From Croceivirga sp. (GTDB lineage Bacteria > Bacteroidota > Bacteroidia > Flavobacteriales > Flavobacteriaceae): a DNA stretch of 64,000 nt. Numbering within the stretch: position 1 is the first letter of the stretch; each line of letters opens with the position of its first letter. The notes under the pieces are model-generated. The model saw nothing but the letters and a program-made list of their open reading frames with translations. It did not search any database and was not told the origin of the DNA. The stretch covers positions 186,001 to 250,000 of the forward strand of contig JANQQQ010000039.1 in NCBI GenBank assembly GCA_028284935.1. Reading direction: 5' to 3'. Position numbers and translations under genes: made by a program. Positions 18,303-27,117 of the stretch are shown in pieces.

Positions 18303-19745
18303 ATGAATAAAATACTAGTCGCCAATCGTGGTGAAATAGCCATTCGTGTGATGCGAACGGCAAAAAAAATGGGGATAAAAACCGTTGCCGTTTTTTCCGA
18401 AGCTGACCGAAACGCACCGCATGTTCGTTTTGCGGATGAAGCCGTATGCTTGGGCCCTCCACCCTCCAATCAATCGTACTTGTTGGGAGATAAGATTATT
18501 GAACATGCCAAAAGACTTCATGTAGATGGAATTCATCCAGGATATGGATTTTTGAGCGAAAATGCTGATTTTGCCGAAGCGGTAGAAAAAAATGGATTGA
18601 TTTTCATTGGACCAAAATCACATGCCATACGCATAATGGGAAGTAAATTGGCAGCAAAGGAAGCTGTGAAGAAGTATAATATTCCCATGGTACCTGGAAT
18701 TGATGAAGCCATCACCGATGTTGACAAAGCCCATGAAATTGCCAAGGAAATCGGCTTTCCCGTGTTAATAAAGGCATCTGCGGGTGGAGGTGGAAAAGGA
18801 ATGCGTATTGTGGATAAGGAGAAGGATTTGGAATCGCAAATGAAACGTGCCATCAGCGAGGCAACATCCGCCTTTGGGGATGGATCGGTCTTTATAGAGA
18901 AGTATGTCACCTCTCCTCGCCATATTGAAATTCAGGTCATGGCGGATACCCATGGGAATATACTCCACTTTTTTGAGCGGGAATGTAGTATTCAACGTCG
19001 CCACCAAAAGGTGGTCGAGGAAGCCCCTTCCTCCATTTTGACCCCAGAATTACGAAATGAGATGGGAATCGCAGCCACCAAAGTAGCGGAGGCTTGTGAT
19101 TATGTGGGGGCTGGAACCGTTGAGTTTCTAATGGATGCCGATCACAATTTTTATTTCTTGGAAATGAATACCAGGCTTCAGGTGGAACATCCGGTTTCGG
19201 AATGGATCTCTGGGGTGGACTTGGTAGAGCTGCAGATTAAGGTAGCGAGAGGGGAAACGCTACCCATGAAGCAGGAAGAATTAAAAATTAACGGTCATGC
19301 CATGGAACTTCGAGTGTATGCAGAAGACCCTTTAAATGATTTTCTTCCCAGTGTCGGCAAATTGGAACGTTATCGATTACCTGTGGGAGAAAACATACGG
19401 GTGGACAATGGTTTTGAAGAGGGCATGGACATTCCCATCTATTACGACCCCATGCTATCCAAATTGATTACGTACGGGAAGACCCGCGAGGAATCCATTG
19501 CATTGATGATAAAGGCCATTGAAAACTATGAAGTCGAAGGGGTCCAGACCACCTTACCTTTTGGAGCCTTCGTAATGAAACATGAAGCCTTTCGTTCCGG
19601 GAATTTTGACACCCACTTTGTGAAAAATTACTACGCTCCGGAAATGATTGCGGAAGCAAAGGAAAACGAAGCAAAAATTGCTGCACTTGTTGCCTTAAAA
19701 CAATATCTGGACGACCAAAAACAACTAAAATTACCCACAAACTGA
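18303..19745 (+). CDS. accC: Biotin carboxylase subunit of acyl-CoA carboxylase
   Basis: ATP-grasp enzyme that carboxylates the carrier biotin. The 480-residue protein begins [18 protein letters not shown]. The glycine-rich ATP loop is [14 protein letters not shown], and [15 protein letters not shown] contains the catalytic Glu/Arg/Gln/His cluster. The C-terminal biotin-carboxylase domain is present but no fused BCCP domain, consistent with the separate carrier gene upstream. The gene pairs with a PccB-type carboxyltransferase, so propionyl-CoA is the more likely substrate than acetyl-CoA. A short GGAG lies ahead of the ATG. Confidence 0.94.
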   Translation: MNKILVANRGEIAIRVMRTAKKMGIKTVAVFSEADRNAPHVRFADEAVCLGPPPSNQSYLLGDKIIEHAKRLHVDGIHPGYGFLSENADFAEAVEKNGLIFIGPKSHAIRIMGSKLAAKEAVKKYNIPMVPGIDEAITDVDKAHEIAKEIGFPVLIKASAGGGGKGMRIVDKEKDLESQMKRAISEATSAFGDGSVFIEKYVTSPRHIEIQVMADTHGNILHFFERECSIQRRHQKVVEEAPSSILTPELRNEMGIAATKVAEACDYVGAGTVEFLMDADHNFYFLEMNTRLQVEHPVSEWISGVDLVELQIKVARGETLPMKQEELKINGHAMELRVYAEDPLNDFLPSVGKLERYRLPVGENIRVDNGFEEGMDIPIYYDPMLSKLITYGKTREESIALMIKAIENYEVEGVQTTLPFGAFVMKHEAFRSGNFDTHFVKNYYAPEMIAEAKENEAKIAALVALKQYLDDQKQLKLPTN

Positions 19746-19749
19746 TCCC

Positions 19750-21291
19750 ATGGACGAAAAACTAAAAAAGCTAGAAGAACGAGTGACCTTAGCCCATTTG
19801 GGGGGAGGCGAAAAACGAATTGAAAAGCAACATGCCAAAAAGAAATTGACTGCGCGGGAGCGAATCCACTATTTTTTGGATGAAGGGTCTTTTGAGGAAA
19901 TGGGGGTTTTGGTTACGCACCGTACCACGGATTTCGGTATGGAAAAGGAAATATATTTCGGGGATGGGGTAGTTACCGGATATGGGACGGTTAACGGTCG
20001 CTTGGTTTATGTATATGCTCAGGATTTCACGGTTTTTGGTGGTGCGTTGTCAGAAACCCATGCCGAGAAAATCTGCAAAGTGATGGATTTGGCCATGAAA
20101 GTAGGTGCTCCGATTATTGGCTTGAACGATTCGGGTGGGGCCCGTATTCAAGAAGGGGTAAAAAGCTTGGGCGGCTATGCCGATATCTTCTATAGAAACG
20201 TACAAGCATCTGGAGTGATCCCTCAGTTGTCAGCCATTATGGGGCCATGTGCAGGTGGTGCAGTCTACTCGCCAGCTATGACTGATTTTATATTGATGGT
20301 AGAACAGACCAGCTACATGTTCGTTACTGGACCCAATGTGGTCAAAACAGTCACCAATGAAGAGGTTACCTCTGAGGAACTGGGTGGAGCAAGTACCCAT
20401 GCAACTAAATCGGGAGTAGCACATAAGACTTCGGCCAATGATGCGGCTTGTCTTGAAGACTTGAAAAAATTGCTGGACTATTTACCACAGAATAATCAAG
20501 AAACCCCAAAAATGCATCCTTACCAATTGGGCGATGAAATACGGGAGGGTTTACGGAATATTGTTCCCGATAATCCCAATAAACCGTATGATATGCACGA
20601 TGTTATCGATGGGATAATAGATGAGGATTCCTTTTACGAAATCCATAAGGATTATGCAGAGAACATTATTGTAGGTTTTGCCCGATTGGGTGGCCGAAGT
20701 GTGGGAATCGTGGCCAATCAACCCATGGTTTTGGCTGGGGTTTTGGATGTGGACAGTTCCGTAAAAGGCGCCCGATTTACCCGATTTTGCGATGCCTTCA
20801 ACATTCCCCTTTTAGTGTTGGTTGACGTTCCAGGATTCCTACCGGGAACAGACCAGGAGTGGAATGCTATTATCATGAACGGCGCGAAATTGTTATATGC
20901 CTTAAGCGAGGCAACGGTACCTAGAGTGACCGTAATTACTAGAAAAGCATATGGTGGGGCCTATGATGTGATGAATTCCAAGCATATTGGTGCCGACTTC
21001 AACTATGCATGGCCAACGGCTGAAATTGCGGTAATGGGAGCAAAGGGTGCCAGTGAAATCATCTTTAGAAGGGAAATTATGGCAGCTGAAAATCCTGAGG
21101 CCAAACTGAAGGAAAAGGAGCAAGAATACGCGGATAAGTTTGCCAACCCTTATCGTGCAGCTAGACGAGGTTTTGTAGATGAGGTTATTTTACCCGAAAA
21201 TACACGAAGAAAACTGATAAAAACCTTTGCCATGCTAGAAAATAAAGAGGTGGAATCCCCTTGGAAAAAGCATGGGAACATTCCTCTTTGA
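19750..21291 (+). CDS. Acyl-CoA carboxylase carboxyltransferase (propionyl-CoA carboxylase beta type)
   Basis: Transfers CO2 from carboxybiotin to an acyl-CoA. The 513 residues have the length and order of PccB: N-terminal crotonase half ([59 protein letters not shown]) and C-terminal half ([50 protein letters not shown]). No zinc ribbon of AccD type is present. It starts 4 bases after the biotin carboxylase. With methylmalonyl-CoA mutase across the intergenic region it makes a propionate-to-succinyl-CoA module. Confidence 0.95.
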   Translation: MDEKLKKLEERVTLAHLGGGEKRIEKQHAKKKLTARERIHYFLDEGSFEEMGVLVTHRTTDFGMEKEIYFGDGVVTGYGTVNGRLVYVYAQDFTVFGGALSETHAEKICKVMDLAMKVGAPIIGLNDSGGARIQEGVKSLGGYADIFYRNVQASGVIPQLSAIMGPCAGGAVYSPAMTDFILMVEQTSYMFVTGPNVVKTVTNEEVTSEELGGASTHATKSGVAHKTSANDAACLEDLKKLLDYLPQNNQETPKMHPYQLGDEIREGLRNIVPDNPNKPYDMHDVIDGIIDEDSFYEIHKDYAENIIVGFARLGGRSVGIVANQPMVLAGVLDVDSSVKGARFTRFCDAFNIPLLVLVDVPGFLPGTDQEWNAIIMNGAKLLYALSEATVPRVTVITRKAYGGAYDVMNSKHIGADFNYAWPTAEIAVMGAKGASEIIFRREIMAAENPEAKLKEKEQEYADKFANPYRAARRGFVDEVILPENTRRKLIKTFAMLENKEVESPWKKHGNIPL

Positions 21292-21343
21292 TTCGTTAAC
21301 AAAACTATCACACCAAAAGTAGTACCAGTCCAAAGGGTAGTAG

Positions 21344-21351
21344 TACTTTTG
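21344..21351 (+). promoter_or_regulatory. Candidate -7 box (TACTTTTG) close to the MFS gene start
   Basis: The box ends only 4 bases before the ATG at 21356. A start point about 5-8 bases past the box would give a leaderless or nearly leaderless mRNA. No good -33 element is seen, so this is tentative. Confidence 0.3.
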
Positions 21352-21355
21352 CCGA

Positions 21356-22567
21356 ATGCAAAATACGCAGGACCGCCCCCATTTTGAATTCATTGCCTTG
21401 ATGGCATCCTTGATGTCTATCGTGGCACTGGCCATTGATACGTTATTGCCGGCCATACCCAATATTGGGGAAACCATAAATAGCCATGACTCCGCCGAGC
21501 ATCAGTTATTTGTAACCATGATTTTCTTGGGCTTGGGTGTGGGGCAACTATTCTTTGGACCGCTTTCCGACCAATATGGGAGAAAACCTATGGTGTATGC
21601 CGGCTTTGTGGTTTTTGGTATTGCAAGTGCCATTTGTTTGCTGGCCCCGAATCTCGAAGTAATGGTCTTGGGCCGTATTTTACAAGGGATTGGACTTTCT
21701 TCCCACCGAACCATTGCCATTTCCATTATTCGTGATTTGTACAAAGGGGATTATATGGCTCGGGTCATGTCGTTCGTAACCGCTTTTTTTATTTTGGTTC
21801 CCGTAGTCGCCCCGGCCATTGGCAAGGTCATTGTCGACAATTTTAATTGGCAGACCATTTTCTATGTGCATCTTCTTTTGGCAGGAATCCTGTGGATTTG
21901 GTTTTGGAAAAGACAACCAGAAACGTTGCGTCGAGAATATCAAATCAAATTTTCATTTAAAAGTTTTGTTGAGGGCGCCAAGGAAATGTTCCGGTATTCC
22001 GAAACGGTAGCGTTTACCTTTATCTCTGGATTGATTACCGGCTCATTTTTGGTGTATTTGAGTACGGCCCAACACATTTTTGAAGATCAGTACGGCCTTC
22101 GCGATGCATTTCCTTATTTATTTGCTGCACTGGCCATTTCAATCGGCACTTCCACCTTTACCAACGGAACCATGGTGGTACGTTTTGGTATGCGGAAATT
22201 GGCGCTGGCATCCACCATTGGGTTTAGCGCCATAGCTTTGGCCTATGTCCTCTTGTTTCTAAATACGGGTAACCCAAGTGTTGGGGTTTTGGTAGCTTTT
22301 CTCTTCTTTCAATTTTTCTGTTTGGGATTTATGTGGGGCAACTTTCGTTCCATTGCCATGGAACCGATTGGACATATTGCTGGAATAGGAGCTGCCATCA
22401 ACGGATTTATCTCTACCATGATTTCAGTCCCCATAGCCTCTTGGATAGGGGCCTATTTGGACGATACGGCACTTCCTTTGTTTGTTGGACTTGCCATTTG
22501 TGGGTTTCTATCAGTAGGTATCATGTTCCTTGCAAGACAACGGAAAAAAGCATTGGCTCGTCCTTAG
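21356..22567 (+). CDS. MFS transporter, Bcr/CflA drug-efflux type
   Basis: A 403-residue proton-driven exporter with 12 predicted membrane helices. The N-terminal helix has DTLLPAIPNIGE. The MFS motif A after helix 2 reads GPLSDQYGRKPM, and RILQGIGLSSHRTIAI follows in helix 4; both are typical of the Bcr/CflA subfamily (drug:H+ antiporter-1). Closest functional guess: export of small hydrophobic compounds or antibiotics, with no substrate inferable. It stands alone between the carboxylase operon and the convergent anmK gene, overlapping the end of anmK by 4 bases. Confidence 0.9.
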   Translation: MQNTQDRPHFEFIALMASLMSIVALAIDTLLPAIPNIGETINSHDSAEHQLFVTMIFLGLGVGQLFFGPLSDQYGRKPMVYAGFVVFGIASAICLLAPNLEVMVLGRILQGIGLSSHRTIAISIIRDLYKGDYMARVMSFVTAFFILVPVVAPAIGKVIVDNFNWQTIFYVHLLLAGILWIWFWKRQPETLRREYQIKFSFKSFVEGAKEMFRYSETVAFTFISGLITGSFLVYLSTAQHIFEDQYGLRDAFPYLFAALAISIGTSTFTNGTMVVRFGMRKLALASTIGFSAIALAYVLLFLNTGNPSVGVLVAFLFFQFFCLGFMWGNFRSIAMEPIGHIAGIGAAINGFISTMISVPIASWIGAYLDDTALPLFVGLAICGFLSVGIMFLARQRKKALARP

Positions 22568-23652
22568 TCAGCTCTTGTTTCCGGCTCAAAGATTTCCCCA
22601 CTGGAAGAATCCCTTTCGGCTCCAGTGACCGAAGCGTACACGTTGATTTCCCCCACATGTTTGAGGACTCCCATAAAGGCAAAAACCATGGCTTCTTTGT
22701 ATTCGATAAATTTTTTTGGAGGGATGACAACTTCACAAGTCCTACTTAATTTTTCTTGAAGGGTTTCCACGAAAAAGTCGTTCAAGGCCCCACCTCCCGT
22801 GACCAAAACCTGACTTTTACCCTTTGGTTTCTTACTTTTTATGGCTCTGGCAATTTGCTCGGAGTTGTGGTGGATTACGGTATGGAGCAGGTTTTTCGTT
22901 TCAGATTCGGTCTTTTCCAATAGCGGTTTTACTTCTGAGGAAAACCATTCATAACCCGTGGATTTTGGATAAGGAAGTTGATAGTACTCCAAGGCATTGA
23001 GGTCTTCCAAAAGCTTAGGCACCAAGCTTCCGGTGCGCGCCAATGCCCCTCCATTGTCATATTTTAGATTGATTTGTTCCGTAAGATAGTTCAATGGCAT
23101 ATTGGCCATGCCAATATCGTAAGCCAGACGTTTCCCATTTTTTTGAAACGAGATATTGCTAATACCGCCCAGATTCAAACAAAACTGGTATTCAGATAGC
23201 AGTAGGTGATCCCCAATGGGTACCAGTGGCGCCCCTTCTCCTCCGAGGGAAACATCAAGGGTTCTGAAGTCACAGATAACTTTTGCGCCTGATGCATTGG
23301 CAAGTTGTTGTCCGTCGCCCAATTGGAAGGTAATCCCCTCTTCGGGACGATGGTGGGAGGTGTGCCCGTGACTGGCAATAAAATCAATCTGCAATTGATG
23401 TTCTTCAATGAAATCCCGAGCCTGATGACCCAACCAATTCCCATAATCATGGTGTAGTTGCAGATGTTCCTCTTCTGATAGATGAATGGCGTTTTTTAAT
23501 TGTTCAAAAAGCTTTTTATCATAGGATATCGCTCCACACTGTCGAATCTCGAAGTCCCAGGCAACTCCTTTTTTCCAAAAATGGCAATAGGCCAAATCGA
23601 GTCCGTCCAGCGAGGTACCCGACATTAATCCCAAGACCTTGTATTTATTCAT
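22564..23652 (-). CDS. anmK: Anhydro-N-acetylmuramic acid kinase
   Basis: AnmK hydrolyses the 1,6-anhydro bond of anhydroMurNAc and phosphorylates it to MurNAc-6-phosphate. The 362-residue protein has the ASKHA-fold phosphate loop LMSGTSLDGLDLA at the N-terminus, ASHGHTSHH, the catalytic-base region VICDFRTLDVSLGGEGAPL, and a C-terminal VTGGGALNDFF. It is the last gene of the minus-strand recycling operon and overlaps the methyltransferase gene by 8 bases. Its product is the substrate of MurQ, encoded on the divergent arm of the same island. Confidence 0.95.
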   Translation of the reverse strand: MNKYKVLGLMSGTSLDGLDLAYCHFWKKGVAWDFEIRQCGAISYDKKLFEQLKNAIHLSEEEHLQLHHDYGNWLGHQARDFIEEHQLQIDFIASHGHTSHHRPEEGITFQLGDGQQLANASGAKVICDFRTLDVSLGGEGAPLVPIGDHLLLSEYQFCLNLGGISNISFQKNGKRLAYDIGMANMPLNYLTEQINLKYDNGGALARTGSLVPKLLEDLNALEYYQLPYPKSTGYEWFSSEVKPLLEKTESETKNLLHTVIHHNSEQIARAIKSKKPKGKSQVLVTGGGALNDFFVETLQEKLSRTCEVVIPPKKFIEYKEAMVFAFMGVLKHVGEINVYASVTGAERDSSSGEIFEPETRAD

Positions 23653-24316
23653 CTTCCTTAGTTATAATGATAAGCATTGAAAGAGGTTTCTGCTCGTCAT
23701 CTACCACCTCCTGAATCCCAAACGAAGTTTGTGGAATTTTGGAAATCAATGCAATCCAGTCTGCCATGGTAAGGGCATACCAAGAATGCCCATCTTTAAA
23801 CTCACCCGGAAGCCCTTTCCATATATCTTGAAGCCATTGGGAACGATATCCGAAACCGTTCTCTAGCAAGTAAAAGGGATGAAGTGTTTGAATTATCACA
23901 GCTCCGTTTTTTTTGATATCATTCAATACTCGCTGTAAGAGTATGTCCAGATTATCTTTTTGGTATAGGGCGAAGTTGAAGATAGCACCGTCGAAAGGTG
24001 CATTGGGTAACCGTTCACCCTTTATGATATGCTCAAATTCCAATTGGTGATACCTTTCATTCCCTTTTAACTTGGCCAGTTCAATTAAGGCAGAAGTGGC
24101 ATCAATTCCAGTGGCTTCTATTTGGTTTTTAGTCATTTCTCGACATAACCAACCCTCCCCACAACCAAGATCAGCTACCTTTTTAAATCCCAATACTTGT
24201 ATTGTTTCCAAAATGGCCTTATTGGTATATTTTCTTGAAGGAATGCCTTGGCTATCAATTAGTGCATTCCATTCTTTGGCATTCCTCTTCCAAGAATTTA
24301 GGACTTCGTCTTTCAT
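23645..24316 (-). CDS. Class I SAM-dependent methyltransferase (target unknown)
   Basis: A 223-residue methyltransferase from the ATG at 24316, which overlaps the nagZ stop as ATGA. A longer frame up to 24448 would lie inside nagZ and is not needed. Motif I is VADLGCGEGWLCREM, followed by ATGIDATSALIELAK and the post-motif FDGAIFNFALYQKDNLD. The fold fits small-molecule methyltransferases of the Methyltransf_11/25 type. It overlaps both neighbours (nagZ and anmK), so it is translationally coupled into the cell-wall recycling operon, yet no methylation step is known in that pathway. Confidence 0.85.
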   Translation of the reverse strand: MKDEVLNSWKRNAKEWNALIDSQGIPSRKYTNKAILETIQVLGFKKVADLGCGEGWLCREMTKNQIEATGIDATSALIELAKLKGNERYHQLEFEHIIKGERLPNAPFDGAIFNFALYQKDNLDILLQRVLNDIKKNGAVIIQTLHPFYLLENGFGYRSQWLQDIWKGLPGEFKDGHSWYALTMADWIALISKIPQTSFGIQEVVDDEQKPLSMLIIITKEDE

Positions 24317-25845
24317 GAAAGGGTATTTTTTAGGAGCACCGGTAATCTCCCTTTTGCTTTTACCAGACCATTGAAATGGTCGATGGCATGCCGTTGGAAA
24401 ATGGCAAAATCTTGGTAGGCGACCACCACGGCTTTCGCTTTTTGCCACGGGAGTAAATTTAGAACAAAGGGATTGCCAAAGAGATAGACAACAGTTTCCT
24501 TTGTTTCCATAAGCCTTTTCATTTTTTGAAGCTCATCTTTACCAAACCCAAAAGCACCTTTTGGTTTTACTTGAGGCGGAACAATACTTATGAGTGTGCT
24601 TATACTATTGTTTTTGTGGGTGTTCCATTGATTATAAAAAAGACCCCCCGACTTTCCAAATTGCACAAAATTAAAATCGCTTTCACGAAAAGTTTTTAGT
24701 CCAGCGTAATCTCCTTTCAAGAAGGTGATCGACTCCTTTGCCAATTTCCCCAAAAGCCCTTCAAAGGAGATTTCCTCGGAAACCACTGTAGAACTGTTTA
24801 ATGCCTTTTCCTTGAGTTTCCAAAATCTAGTGAAACTTTCCTCTATTCTTTCGGTGCCGCAGTTTTCTAAAATCATTTGAAGACCTTCAGTGACACTATC
24901 GGCAAAACAAAGTACATCGTTACCTGCCTCAAAGGCGGCATATTCCACTCCACCCTTTTCAGGAAAATCTTTGGAAACCGCATGCATGTTAAGGGCATCG
25001 GAGATGATGACCCCCTCCCAACCCAATTCGCCCCTAAGAAAATCAGTCATGATTTCCTTTGAAACAGAGGAGGATGTTTTCGTCCCATTCGCTATGGCGG
25101 GAACTGCCAAGTGACCCACCATGATGGCGTCAAGGTTTTCGTCTATCAATTGGATAAAAGGAAACAGTTCATTTTGTAAGAGCTCTGATTTCGACTTATC
25201 GATAAGTGGCAATCCCAAGTGGGAATCGGTTGCCGTATCGCCATGTCCAGGAAAGTGTTTGATGGAATTTAAGATGCCTTCCGATTGCATTCCTTTTACA
25301 TAAGCCCTAGCGTATTTGGTAACCTTGTTTTTCTTGTCCCCAAATGAACGGTACCCGATAACTGGATTGTGAGGATTCAAGTTGATGTCCACCACAGGGG
25401 AAAGATTCCAGTGAATTCCTGCTTTTTTGCAGTCTTGTGCAATGCCCCTGCCCACCTGGAATACCAAATCATCTTGATGCTGCATAGCTCCCAAAGTAAT
25501 GGCATAGGGGTATTGTGGCGTATTTTCAATGCGCATGGCAAGCCCCCATTCGGCATCAATGGCAATCAGTAAGGGTATGGTAGCCGCTTTTTGATACCGT
25601 TCAATGAGATACAGCAGGCGTTCGTAACTATTTTCATTGTGTATCACTTCTTTTTTACCCTCGAAATTAGTAGCAGCACTGGCCCGACTGTGAAAAAAAC
25701 AAATACTTCCTATATGCCGGTCATTGATGAGTTGCTCCAATTCTTGGATTTCCTCCTCTGTGTCATTAATAAAAGCGGCTGGCATAAACAATTGCCCGAC
25801 TTTTTGTCGTAGACTTAGGGTTTTGGAGGAAGGAAGTTTAGGCAT
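24313..25845 (-). CDS. nagZ: Family 3 glycoside hydrolase, NagZ-like beta-N-acetylhexosaminidase
   Basis: NagZ removes GlcNAc from GlcNAc-anhydroMurNAc (peptides) in the cytoplasm. The diagnostic NagZ loop KHFPGHGDTATDSH ends with the acid/base His at H209. The nucleophile region IISDALNM has D283 (numbering from the ATG at 25845; an ATG at 25866 is also possible). At about 510 aa it is longer than E. coli NagZ (341) and has a C-terminal alpha/beta domain, as in larger NagZ proteins. No signal peptide is seen, so it should be cytoplasmic, consistent with the AmpG-type importer just upstream. Confidence 0.92.
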   Translation of the reverse strand: MPKLPSSKTLSLRQKVGQLFMPAAFINDTEEEIQELEQLINDRHIGSICFFHSRASAATNFEGKKEVIHNENSYERLLYLIERYQKAATIPLLIAIDAEWGLAMRIENTPQYPYAITLGAMQHQDDLVFQVGRGIAQDCKKAGIHWNLSPVVDINLNPHNPVIGYRSFGDKKNKVTKYARAYVKGMQSEGILNSIKHFPGHGDTATDSHLGLPLIDKSKSELLQNELFPFIQLIDENLDAIMVGHLAVPAIANGTKTSSSVSKEIMTDFLRGELGWEGVIISDALNMHAVSKDFPEKGGVEYAAFEAGNDVLCFADSVTEGLQMILENCGTERIEESFTRFWKLKEKALNSSTVVSEEISFEGLLGKLAKESITFLKGDYAGLKTFRESDFNFVQFGKSGGLFYNQWNTHKNNSISTLISIVPPQVKPKGAFGFGKDELQKMKRLMETKETVVYLFGNPFVLNLLPWQKAKAVVVAYQDFAIFQRHAIDHFNGLVKAKGRLPVLLKNTLS

Positions 25846-27115
25846 CTGAATTTCCTTTTTTACCATAATCTGCAGGATATTTGAGGAAAGGGAGTAAAAT
25901 TAAGGCCGGAAGTGCAGCGATGACCACCCAAATGAAAAATCCACCGTATCCCAGCCATTCTTGTATAAACCCACTGAGCATGCCTGGTAGCATCATCCCC
26001 AAGGCCATAAATCCTGTGGCAATGGCGTAGTGCGAAGTTTTTGATTTTCCTTCCGCAATGTATATAAGGTACATCAAGAAGGCAGCAAACCCAAAGCCAT
26101 AACCAAACTTTTCAAAGACTACGGTAGTGGTTACTGCCCATGTGCTCGTTGTTTGCGTCCAAGCCAATATGGCATAGAGGATGTTGGGCACGTTTAATGA
26201 TAAAATCATGGGTAACATCCATTTTTTGAGTCCGTCCCTAGAAATGAGAATTCCCCCGAGAATTCCCCCAATAGAAAGCATAATGACACCAACCGTTCCA
26301 AAAATAGTGCCCAATTTTTCCGTGGAATACGCCAATCCACCTTGCTCCAGTGGATCCAATAGAAATGGTGCGGCCATTTTAACTAACTGTGATTCCCCTA
26401 GGCGATAGGTGAGGATAAAAGCGAGGGCAATTCCAATGTTCGGTTTTTTGAAAAAAGATATAAATACCTCTAAAAAACCTTGGGGTTTATCCAAAGCAAT
26501 AGTTCCGGAGGTTTCATATTTTGGTGTAGCGAAAAAGTTGGAAACCGTCAAGACCAACATCAGGAAGGCGGTTGCCGTCATGGTAATACTCCATGCCTTG
26601 GTATTGTCGCCATAATGGTTTTCCAAAAAACCGGCCAATATCACTATGAGCCCTTCACCGGTAACCATGGCCAATCGATAGAACGTACTACGAATTCCAA
26701 CAAAAAAGGATTGCTTTTTTTCGGTAAGACCAATCATATAATATCCATCAGAGGCAATATCATTGGTAGCAGAAGCAAAAGCGGCCATCCAGAAACACGC
26801 AAGGGTAGTGGTAAAAAAAATGTTGGTGGGAATGCTCAACCCAACGCCAAATAGGGCTAGTGCAATGACCAATTGCATCCATAGAAACCATTTTCGTTTG
26901 GTACTTTTTAAATCCACAAAAGGGCTCCAAATTGGTTTTAAAACCCATGGTAGATATAACCAACTGGTATACAGTCCAATATCGGCATTGCTAACGCCTA
27001 ATTTTTTATACATGATGACCGAAACGGTGACCACAATGACGTAGGGAAGGCCTTGTGTGAAGTATAAAATGGGAACCCATGCCCATGCCCATTTGTCTTT
27101 CCTAATGCCTGCCAT
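25838..27115 (-). CDS. ampG: AmpG-type MFS permease (probable anhydro-muropeptide importer)
   Basis: A 425-residue MFS protein with about 12 membrane helices. Its N-terminus (WVPILYFTQGLPYVIVVTVSVIMYKKLG, then YLPWVLKPIWSPFVD) follows the AmpG/SLC33 pattern of Gly-Leu-Pro in helix 1 and LKPxWxP after helix 2. DIASDGYYMIGL also fits. E. coli AmpG (491 aa) has two more helices. AmpG imports GlcNAc-anhydroMurNAc-peptides, and its place between a GHL10 glycosidase and NagZ supports that role. It starts 2 bases after the GHL10 gene stops. Confidence 0.88.
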   Translation of the reverse strand: MAGIRKDKWAWAWVPILYFTQGLPYVIVVTVSVIMYKKLGVSNADIGLYTSWLYLPWVLKPIWSPFVDLKSTKRKWFLWMQLVIALALFGVGLSIPTNIFFTTTLACFWMAAFASATNDIASDGYYMIGLTEKKQSFFVGIRSTFYRLAMVTGEGLIVILAGFLENHYGDNTKAWSITMTATAFLMLVLTVSNFFATPKYETSGTIALDKPQGFLEVFISFFKKPNIGIALAFILTYRLGESQLVKMAAPFLLDPLEQGGLAYSTEKLGTIFGTVGVIMLSIGGILGGILISRDGLKKWMLPMILSLNVPNILYAILAWTQTTSTWAVTTTVVFEKFGYGFGFAAFLMYLIYIAEGKSKTSHYAIATGFMALGMMLPGMLSGFIQEWLGYGGFFIWVVIAALPALILLPFLKYPADYGKKGNSDA

Positions 27116-27117
27116 AT

